Shown piece by piece: positions 17,009 to 25,443 of a stretch of 64,000 nucleotides of DNA. The stretch is taken from positions 62,001-126,000 of the forward strand of contig JBFXDX010000006.1 of the NCBI GenBank assembly GCA_050180705.1, written 5' to 3'. Below the pieces are notes generated by a model. The model was not told the origin of the DNA, made no database searches, and saw nothing but the letters and a program-made list of their open reading frames with translations. The stretch comes from SB25 sp050180705. Lineage in GTDB: Bacteria > Bacteroidota > Bacteroidia > Bacteroidales > Tenuifilaceae. The translations under genes and the position numbers were made by a program. Within the stretch, counting starts at the first letter, position 1, and each line of letters starts with the position of its first letter.

Positions 17009-18145
17009 TTATATTTTTTTTAGGCGATTAGCCGCTTCGACTAATTTGTCTAAATGTGCCGCTAAATTAATTCGGATTTGTTGTTTACAGGTTTTGTCAT
17101 GATAGAATGTGGAAAGTGGTGTTGCTGCAACCCCGTGCTCTTTTATAAGCATTTCAACAAACTCAGTATCTTTTACAGTTGATATAGCGGAGTAGTTCAA
17201 TATTTGAAAAGACCCTCCAGCATTAGGTAATATCTTGAATTTGGAGTCTTTTAGTATATCCCGGAAAGTATTTCTATTTCTTTCGAGTAATTCAATGTTT
17301 GGAAATAGATTATTGTACCTTGCAATATAATCGGCTAATGCAAGTTGAAATGGATTGTTTACAGAGTTTATGACTGCACGTTGCACCTTTCTAAATTTAT
17401 CCATAAGTGCTTTTGGGGCTAGGCAGTATCCAATCTTCCATCCAGGTACGCCAACTGATAGGCTTAACGATCCTACAACGAAGCAGTTATCGGTGAGTTT
17501 TGGGTAAAATGTAGCACTTGACGATGCCGAGTCAGAATAAACAATCTCAGCTAACGATTCATCGCTTATTACCCTGATTTTAGTTCCGTTAATCAACTTT
17601 TGTAGGTTTTCCATGTCATCCGACGACAGAACTCGTCCTAGAATATTATGAGGAGTACAGATAATAATAAGTTTTGTTCGGGTTGTTATTGCTTTTTGCA
17701 CTTCGCTCCAGTCAATGGGATTTTCCCCGTCTTTTATTTTGATAAAAATTGGACGTGCTCCACTTATTTCTATTGCTGTTGATAGACTTTCGTATGAGGG
17801 TTCAAAGATTATAGCTTCATCGCCTTCTTTTACTGTGGAGGCTATTGCAGTGAAAATTGCCTGCGTTGCTCCTGCTGTAATTGTAATTTCGTTAACAGGA
17901 CAGTAACTTTTAAAGTATTTTTTGCTGATATATTCACTTAAGGCATTTCTTAACTGGAACGTACCTTCTGTTGGCGCGTTTCCTGTAGTTGTTTTTAAAT
18001 AGGCAAATACTTTTTCTTCTATAATTTCAGGGACCGGAAACGATGTGTAGTTTCCCGAAAGATCAATTGCATTGTAATCTTCGGCCAACTTAGACAAGTT
18101 ACCTTCGAACGAAAAATCAACATCTATATTTGTCTGCTTGGTCAT
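17009..18145 (-). CDS. Aminotransferase class I-fold protein lacking the PLP lysine
   Basis: A 378-residue protein with a clear fold-type I aminotransferase sequence, most like the methionine/kynurenine aminotransferases of Bacteroidota (GATQAIFTAI at 92-101, FEPSYES at 114-120, APKALMDKFRKVQ after the active site, IRINLAAH near the end with the carboxylate-binding arginine). Three active-site motifs are changed. The expected SxSK(T) loop reads SLSLS (226-230), with Leu229 where the Schiff-base lysine should be. The PHNPTG motif reads PHNILG (165-170), and the D-E-V-Y motif reads DESL (195-198), losing the PLP-contacting tyrosine. The frame is intact, so this looks like a retained pseudo-enzyme or an enzyme with altered chemistry, not a decaying gene. 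Confidence 0.88.
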   Translation of the reverse strand: MTKQTNIDVDFSFEGNLSKLAEDYNAIDLSGNYTSFPVPEIIEEKVFAYLKTTTGNAPTEGTFQLRNALSEYISKKYFKSYCPVNEITITAGATQAIFTAIASTVKEGDEAIIFEPSYESLSTAIEISGARPIFIKIKDGENPIDWSEVQKAITTRTKLIIICTPHNILGRVLSSDDMENLQKLINGTKIRVISDESLAEIVYSDSASSSATFYPKLTDNCFVVGSLSLSVGVPGWKIGYCLAPKALMDKFRKVQRAVINSVNNPFQLALADYIARYNNLFPNIELLERNRNTFRDILKDSKFKILPNAGGSFQILNYSAISTVKDTEFVEMLIKEHGVAATPLSTFYHDKTCKQQIRINLAAHLDKLVEAANRLKKI

Positions 18146-18241
18146 ACTTTTTATTTACTTAATGTAAAGATAAGAAAATACAGAATTTCTCAAAGTTTTA
18201 TTTTGATATAGTTCCAAAAAAGTGGGATGAATCATCAATAT

Positions 18242-18970
18242 CTACTCAAAAAGTTGAGTTAAAACGGCTAAGGAGTTAAATTCGAGAGAACTTCCTAGAT
18301 GAAATCTATAGTAACGTAAAATGCCATTAATTATTTGTAAGCGTTGATTATGGCTAAGGGTGAGGTTTTCGGCCATATAAAATGGAGTTTTTATCGTGCT
18401 GCTAATTAACTCGCTGGGTTCGGGATCGAGATAAAAGTTGTGTTGTGGTGGCTGGTTAACAAATGAACCATTTTTATAGTCGAAGTACTTGGTCGATTCC
18501 GACCATAGGTTGGATGGATAAAAACCAAGATGGCGCGAGTGTTGAAGCAAAAAAATTAAATGAAAATTTGCTACCCCTGTTTGCATTATGTCAAGCAGAT
18601 GAATAGCGTTTTCTAAAAAGTTATAGAACGACGGATTTGGCTCCTCTTCCTTGACCGTTCGGTACACAACCTCGCAGAGAAAAAGTGCAATGCTACGTTT
18701 TACAGGATCAAAAGGTATTGTGTTTAGGGTTATCGATATAGATATTTCCTTTAATCGACATAGATCGGTTCCTTCCTTTTTGTAAAAAACAATATCAACT
18801 ATCGAAAAAGGTTGGAAATATACTGCATTGCCGGGTGTTTTTCCTTTGCCCGATGCATTGTTTACAATGAATGAGATGCGTCCAAATTCTTCGGAGTAGC
18901 AATATGCAATTAGACTATTATCCTTATACTTAATAGTGTGAAGAACAATTGCTTTTGATTTCTGAAGCAT
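18242..18970 (-). CDS. recO: DNA repair protein RecO
   Basis: A 242-residue RecO, which with RecR helps load RecA onto SSB-coated single strands in the RecF pathway. The N-terminal OB-fold begins LQKSKAIVLHTIKYKDNSLIAYCYSEEFGRISFI, characteristic of the family, and the C-terminal helical part is present. The upstream gene porZ ends only 4 bases before its start codon, so recO is probably the last or second-last gene of the rdgB-porZ-recO transcript. Confidence 0.93.
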   Translation of the reverse strand: MLQKSKAIVLHTIKYKDNSLIAYCYSEEFGRISFIVNNASGKGKTPGNAVYFQPFSIVDIVFYKKEGTDLCRLKEISISITLNTIPFDPVKRSIALFLCEVVYRTVKEEEPNPSFYNFLENAIHLLDIMQTGVANFHLIFLLQHSRHLGFYPSNLWSESTKYFDYKNGSFVNQPPQHNFYLDPEPSELISSTIKTPFYMAENLTLSHNQRLQIINGILRYYRFHLGSSLEFNSLAVLTQLFE

Positions 18971-18974
18971 TAAC

Positions 18975-21293
18975 CTACTTTATGAACAGTATTTTAGTAA
19001 CAGCAGTTTCTTTTCCCTTGCTATCGGAACAGAAAACAAGATATACGCCAGTTGCGACTTTATTTCCTCTTAAGCTTTTGCCATCCCATGTCGCCATCCC
19101 CCCTTCCGACATCGTTTCATAGATGAGATTTCCATTTATATCGGTGATTTTTACAATGGTTTTTTCAACCAATCCGGTTATGGTAATTTTTCCGCTATAT
19201 CCTGGAGGAACTGGATTGGGGTAGGAGTAAACCTTTCCAAATTTATCAGAGGCTTCGTTTGCATCGCCTCTATAAGATACCATTCCCTTGTCTGTTGCTA
19301 TAAATACTTCGCCACTTACAGGGTGAATTTTAACATCGAGAATGTTGTTTGAAGGAAGCGGACTGTTTGCTTCAGTAAAGTGCAGTTGTTCTTTAGTTCC
19401 ATCAGAGCTAAAGAGGTAAAGTCCCGATTTAGCAGTGCCAAACCATTTCCGATTTCCTCCATCAACTGTGACACTAGTAACTGTTTCTGTTTCTAGTAAG
19501 TATACTGCTAAGCCATCAACTACATCGGGGATTTTTATTTTTTGCATGTAGAATCCTCCGTCAAAAACCTTGTCGGGATTATAGCTTAGCAAAACTCCAG
19601 CAGACGTGCCCAACCATAGGTAGTTGTCTTTGTCAAAAGCAAGGGCATTAATGGAGGCACTAATGGTGTTTCCATCCTTGTCGTAGGGAACAAATTTCCG
19701 GTATAGGTCATCATCTTTGCTATCAATACTACTTCCTGGGTTTAATACAAAAAGCCCTTTGCCGAAAGGTAGTATTAACCATAATGAGCCATATTCGGAG
19801 TAGTGTAGTGTTGAAACTCTTTCTTCTCCAATTGCAGTTAAATAAGGAAATGATACCCAAGTTCCATCTGTTTTAAGAACCGATATAGGATTTGGTACCA
19901 TTGGATTTGAAGCCCAAAGATTTCCTTTTCCATCGAATGCTAAACCGCTAATTCGGCAGAATGGAGAGTTTGGAAGAATTGTTTGTAGTGAACTATTGTC
20001 TGGAGTGTAGTGCGCAACCATTTCGTCATCCTTGAATTGATAAATTCCGTGACCCCAACTCCCAACAAAGTACGATGATGGATTGCTTGGATTAAATTCA
20101 ACTACAGTAGCATCATGGTCTCCCCAACCTATGTAGTAGCTCCATTGTTCATCAATAAACTTGTGGATGATAAAGTTATTCCAAAGATTTCCGAACGATG
20201 CATCGTAGCCCCCATTTGTGACAATCACCCTGTCGCTACTTACACCTATTGAAAAAGCATTGTTGTTAAATGGACCTGCTGGTTTTATTGCATTTTGGTT
20301 GGCGGTTGTTCCAACAACTAAGCCAATATCACCATCGGCAATTGCAAATTGGTCTGCATCAACTGGAACAGCAATGTTTGGTTTAAATGATTCCGAACAG
20401 GTATAGGTTGTGGTGGTTATTCCTTTAGTTCCCGATGTGTTATAACTAATAATGCCGGTATTAGATGTCACTAATACTTTGTTACTATTCATTTTTACTG
20501 ATAGAGCATTGTCGAAAGGTCTATCTATTTCGCTCCAATTGGAGCCATTGTATAGCCATAAAATATCGTTCGACGATTCTTGCTTTTCCAATGCAAAAAT
20601 AACATTGTCTGTAGCTGTTATATCTATACACTCATTATTTGGATCGGCAAAACTTGCTACTCGATTCCAACGCTCAGAACTAACTAAGAGAGGTTCGGTT
20701 ACCGAAGCATTTAGTAATCCTTTTTCTGTTGCAGCCCAAAATAGGTTGTTGAATACAACTAGGTTGTTCACTTTTAGGTTTGTTCCATTTTCACCTATGA
20801 AATAGGTGTCTTTTACCTCCTTTTTCGAAGGATCTATTACAACTATTCCAAAATCTGTTGATGTATAAAGTTTGTTCTGATACAACAAAAAATTATTTAT
20901 CACCTTACTGCCCGAAAGTGATTTTTCCTTTATGTCTGGAATATTTACAACCTCGTTGGAGTAAACTAAGTCGATATTTCCACTTTCATAACCAATCGCC
21001 AGTAAGTTGTTGGAACTGAAATAAACCATAGCAGTTATGCCAACCTCTGAAAGTCCATTAACTTTTGTGAGTTTATCAACCTCTGAACTGTTTAGGTTGT
21101 AAATAAATATACCATTAGTTGTTCCGCAAAAAACTTTATTGTTACCAGCACTAATAAACTTTCCTTGACTGAAGGAAAAATGTTCGCGCCATTTTCCCAG
21201 CGGGATTTGAGCCTTTACAGATAATGCAATATTAAGTAGTGCAATTAATAGAGCAAGCCTAAACATATTGTTTTGTTTTAGGGATAAACTCAT
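18975..21293 (-). CDS. porZ: T9SS outer-membrane protein PorZ
   Basis: A 772-residue exported protein whose length and architecture match PorZ, a component of the type IX secretion system attachment complex at the surface (P. gingivalis PorZ is about the same size). A signal peptide occupies residues 10-29 (MFRLALLIALLNIALSVKAQ); the start could be either Met1 or Met10. Then come two beta-propellers with repeated blades such as NKVFCGTTNGIFIY and GNRKWFGTAKSGLYLF, and a C-terminal domain ending in a T9SS-type sequence (YSYPNPVPPGYSGKI, then TGVYLVFCSDSKGKETAVTKILFIK). It implies that a T9SS operates in this organism. Confidence 0.87.
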   Translation of the reverse strand: MSLSLKQNNMFRLALLIALLNIALSVKAQIPLGKWREHFSFSQGKFISAGNNKVFCGTTNGIFIYNLNSSEVDKLTKVNGLSEVGITAMVYFSSNNLLAIGYESGNIDLVYSNEVVNIPDIKEKSLSGSKVINNFLLYQNKLYTSTDFGIVVIDPSKKEVKDTYFIGENGTNLKVNNLVVFNNLFWAATEKGLLNASVTEPLLVSSERWNRVASFADPNNECIDITATDNVIFALEKQESSNDILWLYNGSNWSEIDRPFDNALSVKMNSNKVLVTSNTGIISYNTSGTKGITTTTYTCSESFKPNIAVPVDADQFAIADGDIGLVVGTTANQNAIKPAGPFNNNAFSIGVSSDRVIVTNGGYDASFGNLWNNFIIHKFIDEQWSYYIGWGDHDATVVEFNPSNPSSYFVGSWGHGIYQFKDDEMVAHYTPDNSSLQTILPNSPFCRISGLAFDGKGNLWASNPMVPNPISVLKTDGTWVSFPYLTAIGEERVSTLHYSEYGSLWLILPFGKGLFVLNPGSSIDSKDDDLYRKFVPYDKDGNTISASINALAFDKDNYLWLGTSAGVLLSYNPDKVFDGGFYMQKIKIPDVVDGLAVYLLETETVTSVTVDGGNRKWFGTAKSGLYLFSSDGTKEQLHFTEANSPLPSNNILDVKIHPVSGEVFIATDKGMVSYRGDANEASDKFGKVYSYPNPVPPGYSGKITITGLVEKTIVKITDINGNLIYETMSEGGMATWDGKSLRGNKVATGVYLVFCSDSKGKETAVTKILFIK

Positions 21294-21325
21294 AAAACTC
21301 AGAATTATTTTATACCGTGCGTTTT

Positions 21326-21916
21326 TTATAAGTTCTTTAGAAAATCGACAAGTTTGTTTACGGCCAATCCCCTGTGACTGATGCTGTTTTTCAAATCTAG
21401 AGGCATTTGTGCAAAGGTTTGAGAGTAGCCATTCGGTATAAATATTGGGTCGTAGCCAAAACCATCAGTTCCTCTTTCGTCATCGATAATTGTTCCATTT
21501 ACAATACCTTCGAATAAAAATTCTTTTCCATCAATTATAAGAGCGACTACAGTTCTGAATTGGGCATTTCTGTTTTCGATCCCCGAAAGATTGCTGAGAA
21601 GTTTCTTGATATTATCCTTGGGATTTTTTGATTCTCCAGCGTAACGAGCGCTATACACACCAGGAGCACCGTTTAGTGCCTCTACCTCAAGTCCTGTGTC
21701 ATCAGCAAAACAATTAAGTCCAGAAAACTTATGAATATGCCAGGCCTTTTGGCGAGCATTGTCTTCAAGCGTGTCGTGATCTTCTGGAATTTCGTCATTA
21801 AAGTTGATGCTTGCCAAGGAAAGCAACTTAAAGCGATTCCCAAGAAGTGCTTGTACCTCCTTTAATTTGTGTTGATTGTTTGTTGCAAACACCAACTCAA
21901 TAGTACTGTTCTGCAT
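21326..21916 (-). CDS. rdgB: XTP/dITP diphosphatase
   Basis: A 196-residue Ham1/RdgB nucleoside triphosphate pyrophosphatase that removes XTP and (d)ITP from the pool. The hallmarks are FATNNQHKLKE at the N-terminus, DDTGLEVEALNGAPGVYSARYAG with the metal-binding aspartates, FGYDPIFIP, and SHRGLAV near the C-terminus. It sits 7 bases after the upstream USP gene and 32 bases before porZ on the same strand, forming a run usp-rdgB-porZ-recO. Confidence 0.96.
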   Translation of the reverse strand: MQNSTIELVFATNNQHKLKEVQALLGNRFKLLSLASINFNDEIPEDHDTLEDNARQKAWHIHKFSGLNCFADDTGLEVEALNGAPGVYSARYAGESKNPKDNIKKLLSNLSGIENRNAQFRTVVALIIDGKEFLFEGIVNGTIIDDERGTDGFGYDPIFIPNGYSQTFAQMPLDLKNSISHRGLAVNKLVDFLKNL

Positions 21917-21923
21917 GTTAACG

Positions 21924-22721
21924 TTAACGAGGATTTACGCTCATAACAGGAATATGTCGGGCATTGGCTAGAATGTGTTGCTCTAGTGGCTCGACGATGA
22001 ATTCCCCTTTCTTATCTAGAGGAGTTGTCATTAAAACAATCAAATCAGCTCTAATATTAACAGCCATCTCAAGGATTTCCTGATCGTATGATTTTGCACC
22101 CGAAGCATTGTACTCTATGTATTTCGCTCCTTTCTGATCGAGAAATTTACGAGCCGAGGCCATATTGATATCAATTTTTGCCAGTTGTTCTGGATCACAA
22201 GTACTTGGCTTGATTAAATGGAATCGCGAAAGGTAGTAATCGCAGAAGTAAGATATCCATTCGTGCTTCTCCCTGTTTTCTGAAGTAAAGTCAATTGGGA
22301 AAACCACATCGTCGTAACGTTTATTTACAGGTGGCTCTTGGATTGTCACAAATGGCACTTTGCAACTGGTTATTACTTTCAATGTCCAAGAAACTCGGCT
22401 ATCGTCCATTTCCCGAATAGTTGAAGATCCCATAATTACAATGCTCGCGTTTATTTCATTGGCAACATTGGCAATGTCTGTAAAAATGCTTCCAACCCGC
22501 ACAATAGGATTAATTTCAACGTTGTATTTCTCCTTAACCGTTGCTATTGTTTCATTTAGTTTTTTATTGGCAACTTCAACTTCGCTCTCTTTTTGAACAA
22601 TATGCAAAATTGATATAGGTTCCTTAACAACATTCGAAACCCTAACGGCATGTTGTAGGGCGTATTCTGCAACTTTAGAAAAATCGGTTGGAACCAGAAT
22701 TGTTTTTTTTGCTCCCTTCAT
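21924..22721 (-). CDS. Universal stress protein, two-domain
   Basis: About 265 residues containing two USP (alpha/beta, Rossmann-like) units. The first unit starts MKGAKKTILVPTDFSKVAEYALQHA and has the strand IVIMGSST; the second is around DDVVFPIDFTSENREKHEW and ends ADLIVLMTTPLD then ARHIPVMSVNPR. The classic ATP-binding Gx2Gx9G(S/T) is only partly kept. The ATG at 22721 is preferred to a TTG at 22766. It is divergently transcribed from the cyclase gene and paired across it with a second USP (24587), which shares the same layout and the terminal PVM(S/C)VNPR. Confidence 0.88.
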   Translation of the reverse strand: MKGAKKTILVPTDFSKVAEYALQHAVRVSNVVKEPISILHIVQKESEVEVANKKLNETIATVKEKYNVEINPIVRVGSIFTDIANVANEINASIVIMGSSTIREMDDSRVSWTLKVITSCKVPFVTIQEPPVNKRYDDVVFPIDFTSENREKHEWISYFCDYYLSRFHLIKPSTCDPEQLAKIDINMASARKFLDQKGAKYIEYNASGAKSYDQEILEMAVNIRADLIVLMTTPLDKKGEFIVEPLEQHILANARHIPVMSVNPR

Positions 22722-22946
22722 ATATGTTGAAATTTGACAAATTTTACCATAAATTAAGCGATTCAAAATGATCTTTAGTTGTAAATTATAAGGATCAACA
22801 ATCGCTAATAAAATTGGACTAATGTATGAATTTTATTACTTTTATCATTAAAAGAAACTTACTTTTTTTAATACTAAGTATGTAAATTACTATTGTATTG
22901 TACTGTTTTACTAGCAAAATAACATAAGTCTTTTGACAAAATAGCA

Positions 22947-24422
22947 ATGATAGTGGTGAACTTAATCTTTTTTCCTCCTAGTCTTCCTTTGTGGATATCT
23001 GTTTTTTTTGCGGTTGTTTCGTTTGTGCTTTTTTATAGTCTCCTTACTTTTTCATATACTAGAATTATTAATAAGTTAGAGAACTTAATTTGTTTACGGA
23101 CAGAGGAGTTACTTAAAGAAAAAGCAAAGGCCGAAAATCTTTTAACTAGAGTTCTGCCTAGAAATACCGCCGATGAACTGAAAGCATATGGCCGGGTAAA
23201 TGCGCAAAAGTTTAAAATGGTTACAGTTCTTTTTTCCGATATTCAGGGTTTTACAAAGATAACCGATGAAATTAATGCTGAAGAATTGATCGATCAACTC
23301 GATAAATTTTTCTATAGGTTCGATACCGTTGTTGATAAATACCACATTGAAAAGATAAAAACAATTGGAGATGCATACATGTGCGCTGGAGGAATTCCTA
23401 AAAAGAATCGGACAAATCCAATTGAGGTTGTTGCTGCTGCGATAGAAATGATGAATCATATGAAGGATATCAATAGTGAGCATAAGCAGAAGGAGGATAT
23501 ATGGGAGTTGAGAATTGGAATCGATACAGGGCCCGTTATTGCTGGGGTTGTTGGACGTAATAAACTTTCGTATGACATTTGGGGAAGTACTGTTAATACT
23601 GCAAGTAGAATGGAATCGGCTGGAGAGCCTGGAAAAATCAATATATCCGAAAATACATATATTTTAGTTAAAGATTTTTTTAAGTGTACATATCGAGGTA
23701 AAATGCCTGTAAAAAACAAAGGCGATATCAAAATGTATTTTGTTGAGGGTATTGTTCCAAATCTTTCCGTTAATCTTAGTGGCGTGGAGCCAAATAATGA
23801 TTTTAGAGCTGAGTTACAACTTATAAGGTTGGGCGATCTTGAAGAGTTTGTTCTTGAAAAGTTAGAGGCTGGTTTACCCAAAAATCTATACTACCATAAC
23901 CTAAAACATACTGTAGATGTTTACACCGAAGTAGAACTTATTGGTAGATCGGAGGGTGTTACAAAGGAGGAACTACTTATTCTTAGAACTGCGGCACTGC
24001 TTCACGATTCTGGGCATTTAATAGATTATAGTACGCATGAGGAGATGAGCGTTAAACTTGCCTACGAGATTTTGCCAGAATATGGTTACTCACAAGAACA
24101 AATGGCGGCTATTGCAAAAGTGATAATGTCTACCAAGCTCCCTCCAAATCCGAATAGTTTGCTTGAAGAAATAATATGTGATGCAGATTTGGACTATTTA
24201 GGGCGAACCGATTTTATTCCTGTTTCAAATATGCTTTACAAAGAATTGCATGAGCATGGGAAAATAGGAACTTTACATGATTGGAACCTGATGCAGATTA
24301 AATTTATTGAAAAACATCAGTACTTTACTAATACTGCAAGGCGATTAAGAAACGTTAATAAGAATAATCAGCTTGCCAATATTAGAAAATGGATGGATGA
24401 GTTGGAGAAAAATGAGTTTTAA
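22947..24422 (+). CDS. Class III adenylate cyclase fused to a PDE-like HD domain
   Basis: A 491-residue protein with an N-terminal membrane segment (about 14-36), a helical linker and a class III cyclase domain (about 87-265). Metal-binding D98 (SDIQGF) and D142 (GDAY), adenine-selecting K138 and D210, and transition-state N217 and R221 (VNTASR) are all present, so ATP is the likely substrate. From about 310 an HD domain follows with YHNLKHTVDV (H317, N318, H321, D324), AALLHDSGH (H353, D354, H357), HE at 364-365 and a DADLDYLGR motif. The YHNxxHxxDV start resembles class I cyclic-nucleotide phosphodiesterases. It may make and degrade cAMP, or the HD domain may have another phosphohydrolase role. 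It is divergent from one USP and upstream of another. Confidence 0.9.
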   Translation: MIVVNLIFFPPSLPLWISVFFAVVSFVLFYSLLTFSYTRIINKLENLICLRTEELLKEKAKAENLLTRVLPRNTADELKAYGRVNAQKFKMVTVLFSDIQGFTKITDEINAEELIDQLDKFFYRFDTVVDKYHIEKIKTIGDAYMCAGGIPKKNRTNPIEVVAAAIEMMNHMKDINSEHKQKEDIWELRIGIDTGPVIAGVVGRNKLSYDIWGSTVNTASRMESAGEPGKINISENTYILVKDFFKCTYRGKMPVKNKGDIKMYFVEGIVPNLSVNLSGVEPNNDFRAELQLIRLGDLEEFVLEKLEAGLPKNLYYHNLKHTVDVYTEVELIGRSEGVTKEELLILRTAALLHDSGHLIDYSTHEEMSVKLAYEILPEYGYSQEQMAAIAKVIMSTKLPPNPNSLLEEIICDADLDYLGRTDFIPVSNMLYKELHEHGKIGTLHDWNLMQIKFIEKHQYFTNTARRLRNVNKNNQLANIRKWMDELEKNEF

Positions 24423-24586
24423 TTAGCTTTGTGTTGAGATTATTTTTAATTTTACTATATTTATCAGGTTTTTTGTGCGAATTTTTTTGATGATTTTACT
24501 GAAAAGATGGTAAACCATTAAATATAATTGTTTTAGAAGTGTTTATTGGTTGGATTTACTGTTGATAAATAACTAATTTTCCTAGT

Positions 24587-25426
24587 ATGGAAAGTATTAA
24601 AAAGGTTGTTCTTGTTCCTTGGGACTTTACGGAAGGTTCTGAAAATGCGTTACAGCATGCAATTCAATTGGCAGAAGCTGGCGACAATGAGATTATGCTA
24701 TTGCATATAATTCCACGTTCGGCTATTTATGATTTTTTTGTTCGCAAAGTCAACATTAAGGTAATAGAGTCAATTAACAAAAAATTTGACGAAGTTGCTG
24801 ATGCAACCTTTCAGAAATATGGAATTCGACCTCAAACATTGGTACTAGAAGGACATCCTAAGAGACTTTTTAGAGAGTTGATTACTACTGCTAATGTCAA
24901 TCTTATCGTTGCTTATCACACATACCTGTTTCAAGGAAAAATTCATCGTGCATCTGGATTCTTAAAAGATTTAATTTTTAAAGATATAACCCTTCCTTTT
25001 ATTGTAATTAACAAACCTCCAAAGCATTCTCATTATATAGAGATTGTTATTCCTGTTGATTATGATAGAAAGTTTAAAGAGGCTGTTCACTGGATTATAT
25101 ACTTGGCAAAATACTATAAATGCAATATTAACCTGATAAAGCCTTTCTTAACGGATGATGGCCAGAAAAAACAAATGGCCAATAATATCTATTTTACCAA
25201 GAAGATGCTTGATGGAGTAGGAATTGTATATGGTATAAAAACTGCGAAGAAAAAGGGTACTTTCGATAATGAAGTGTTTAAATTTGGTCAAATTATTGAA
25301 GCCGATCTAATTCTTATAATGACAGATAAATACGACTACTTTGTTGACGCAAAGCGTGAAAAGTCTCTTGAAATTCCTGTAATGTGTGTTAACCCAAGGG
25401 TGAAAAAGTATCAAAGCTTTAATTAA
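24587..25426 (+). CDS. Universal stress protein, two-domain
   Basis: A 279-residue USP-type protein with two tandem units: MESIKKVVLVPWDFTEGSENALQHA at the start and YIEIVIPVDYDRKFKEAVHWI near residue 156. The end ADLILIMTDKYDYFVDAKR then IPVMCVNPRVKKY matches the USP at 21924-22721, so the two are paralogues. The sensor gene follows after only 17 bases, so the pair is probably co-transcribed. No enzymatic motif is seen. A role in stress-linked signalling is inferred from family and neighbours. Confidence 0.87.
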   Translation: MESIKKVVLVPWDFTEGSENALQHAIQLAEAGDNEIMLLHIIPRSAIYDFFVRKVNIKVIESINKKFDEVADATFQKYGIRPQTLVLEGHPKRLFRELITTANVNLIVAYHTYLFQGKIHRASGFLKDLIFKDITLPFIVINKPPKHSHYIEIVIPVDYDRKFKEAVHWIIYLAKYYKCNINLIKPFLTDDGQKKQMANNIYFTKKMLDGVGIVYGIKTAKKKGTFDNEVFKFGQIIEADLILIMTDKYDYFVDAKREKSLEIPVMCVNPRVKKYQSFN

Positions 25427-25443
25427 CCCTTATTCCATTCATT

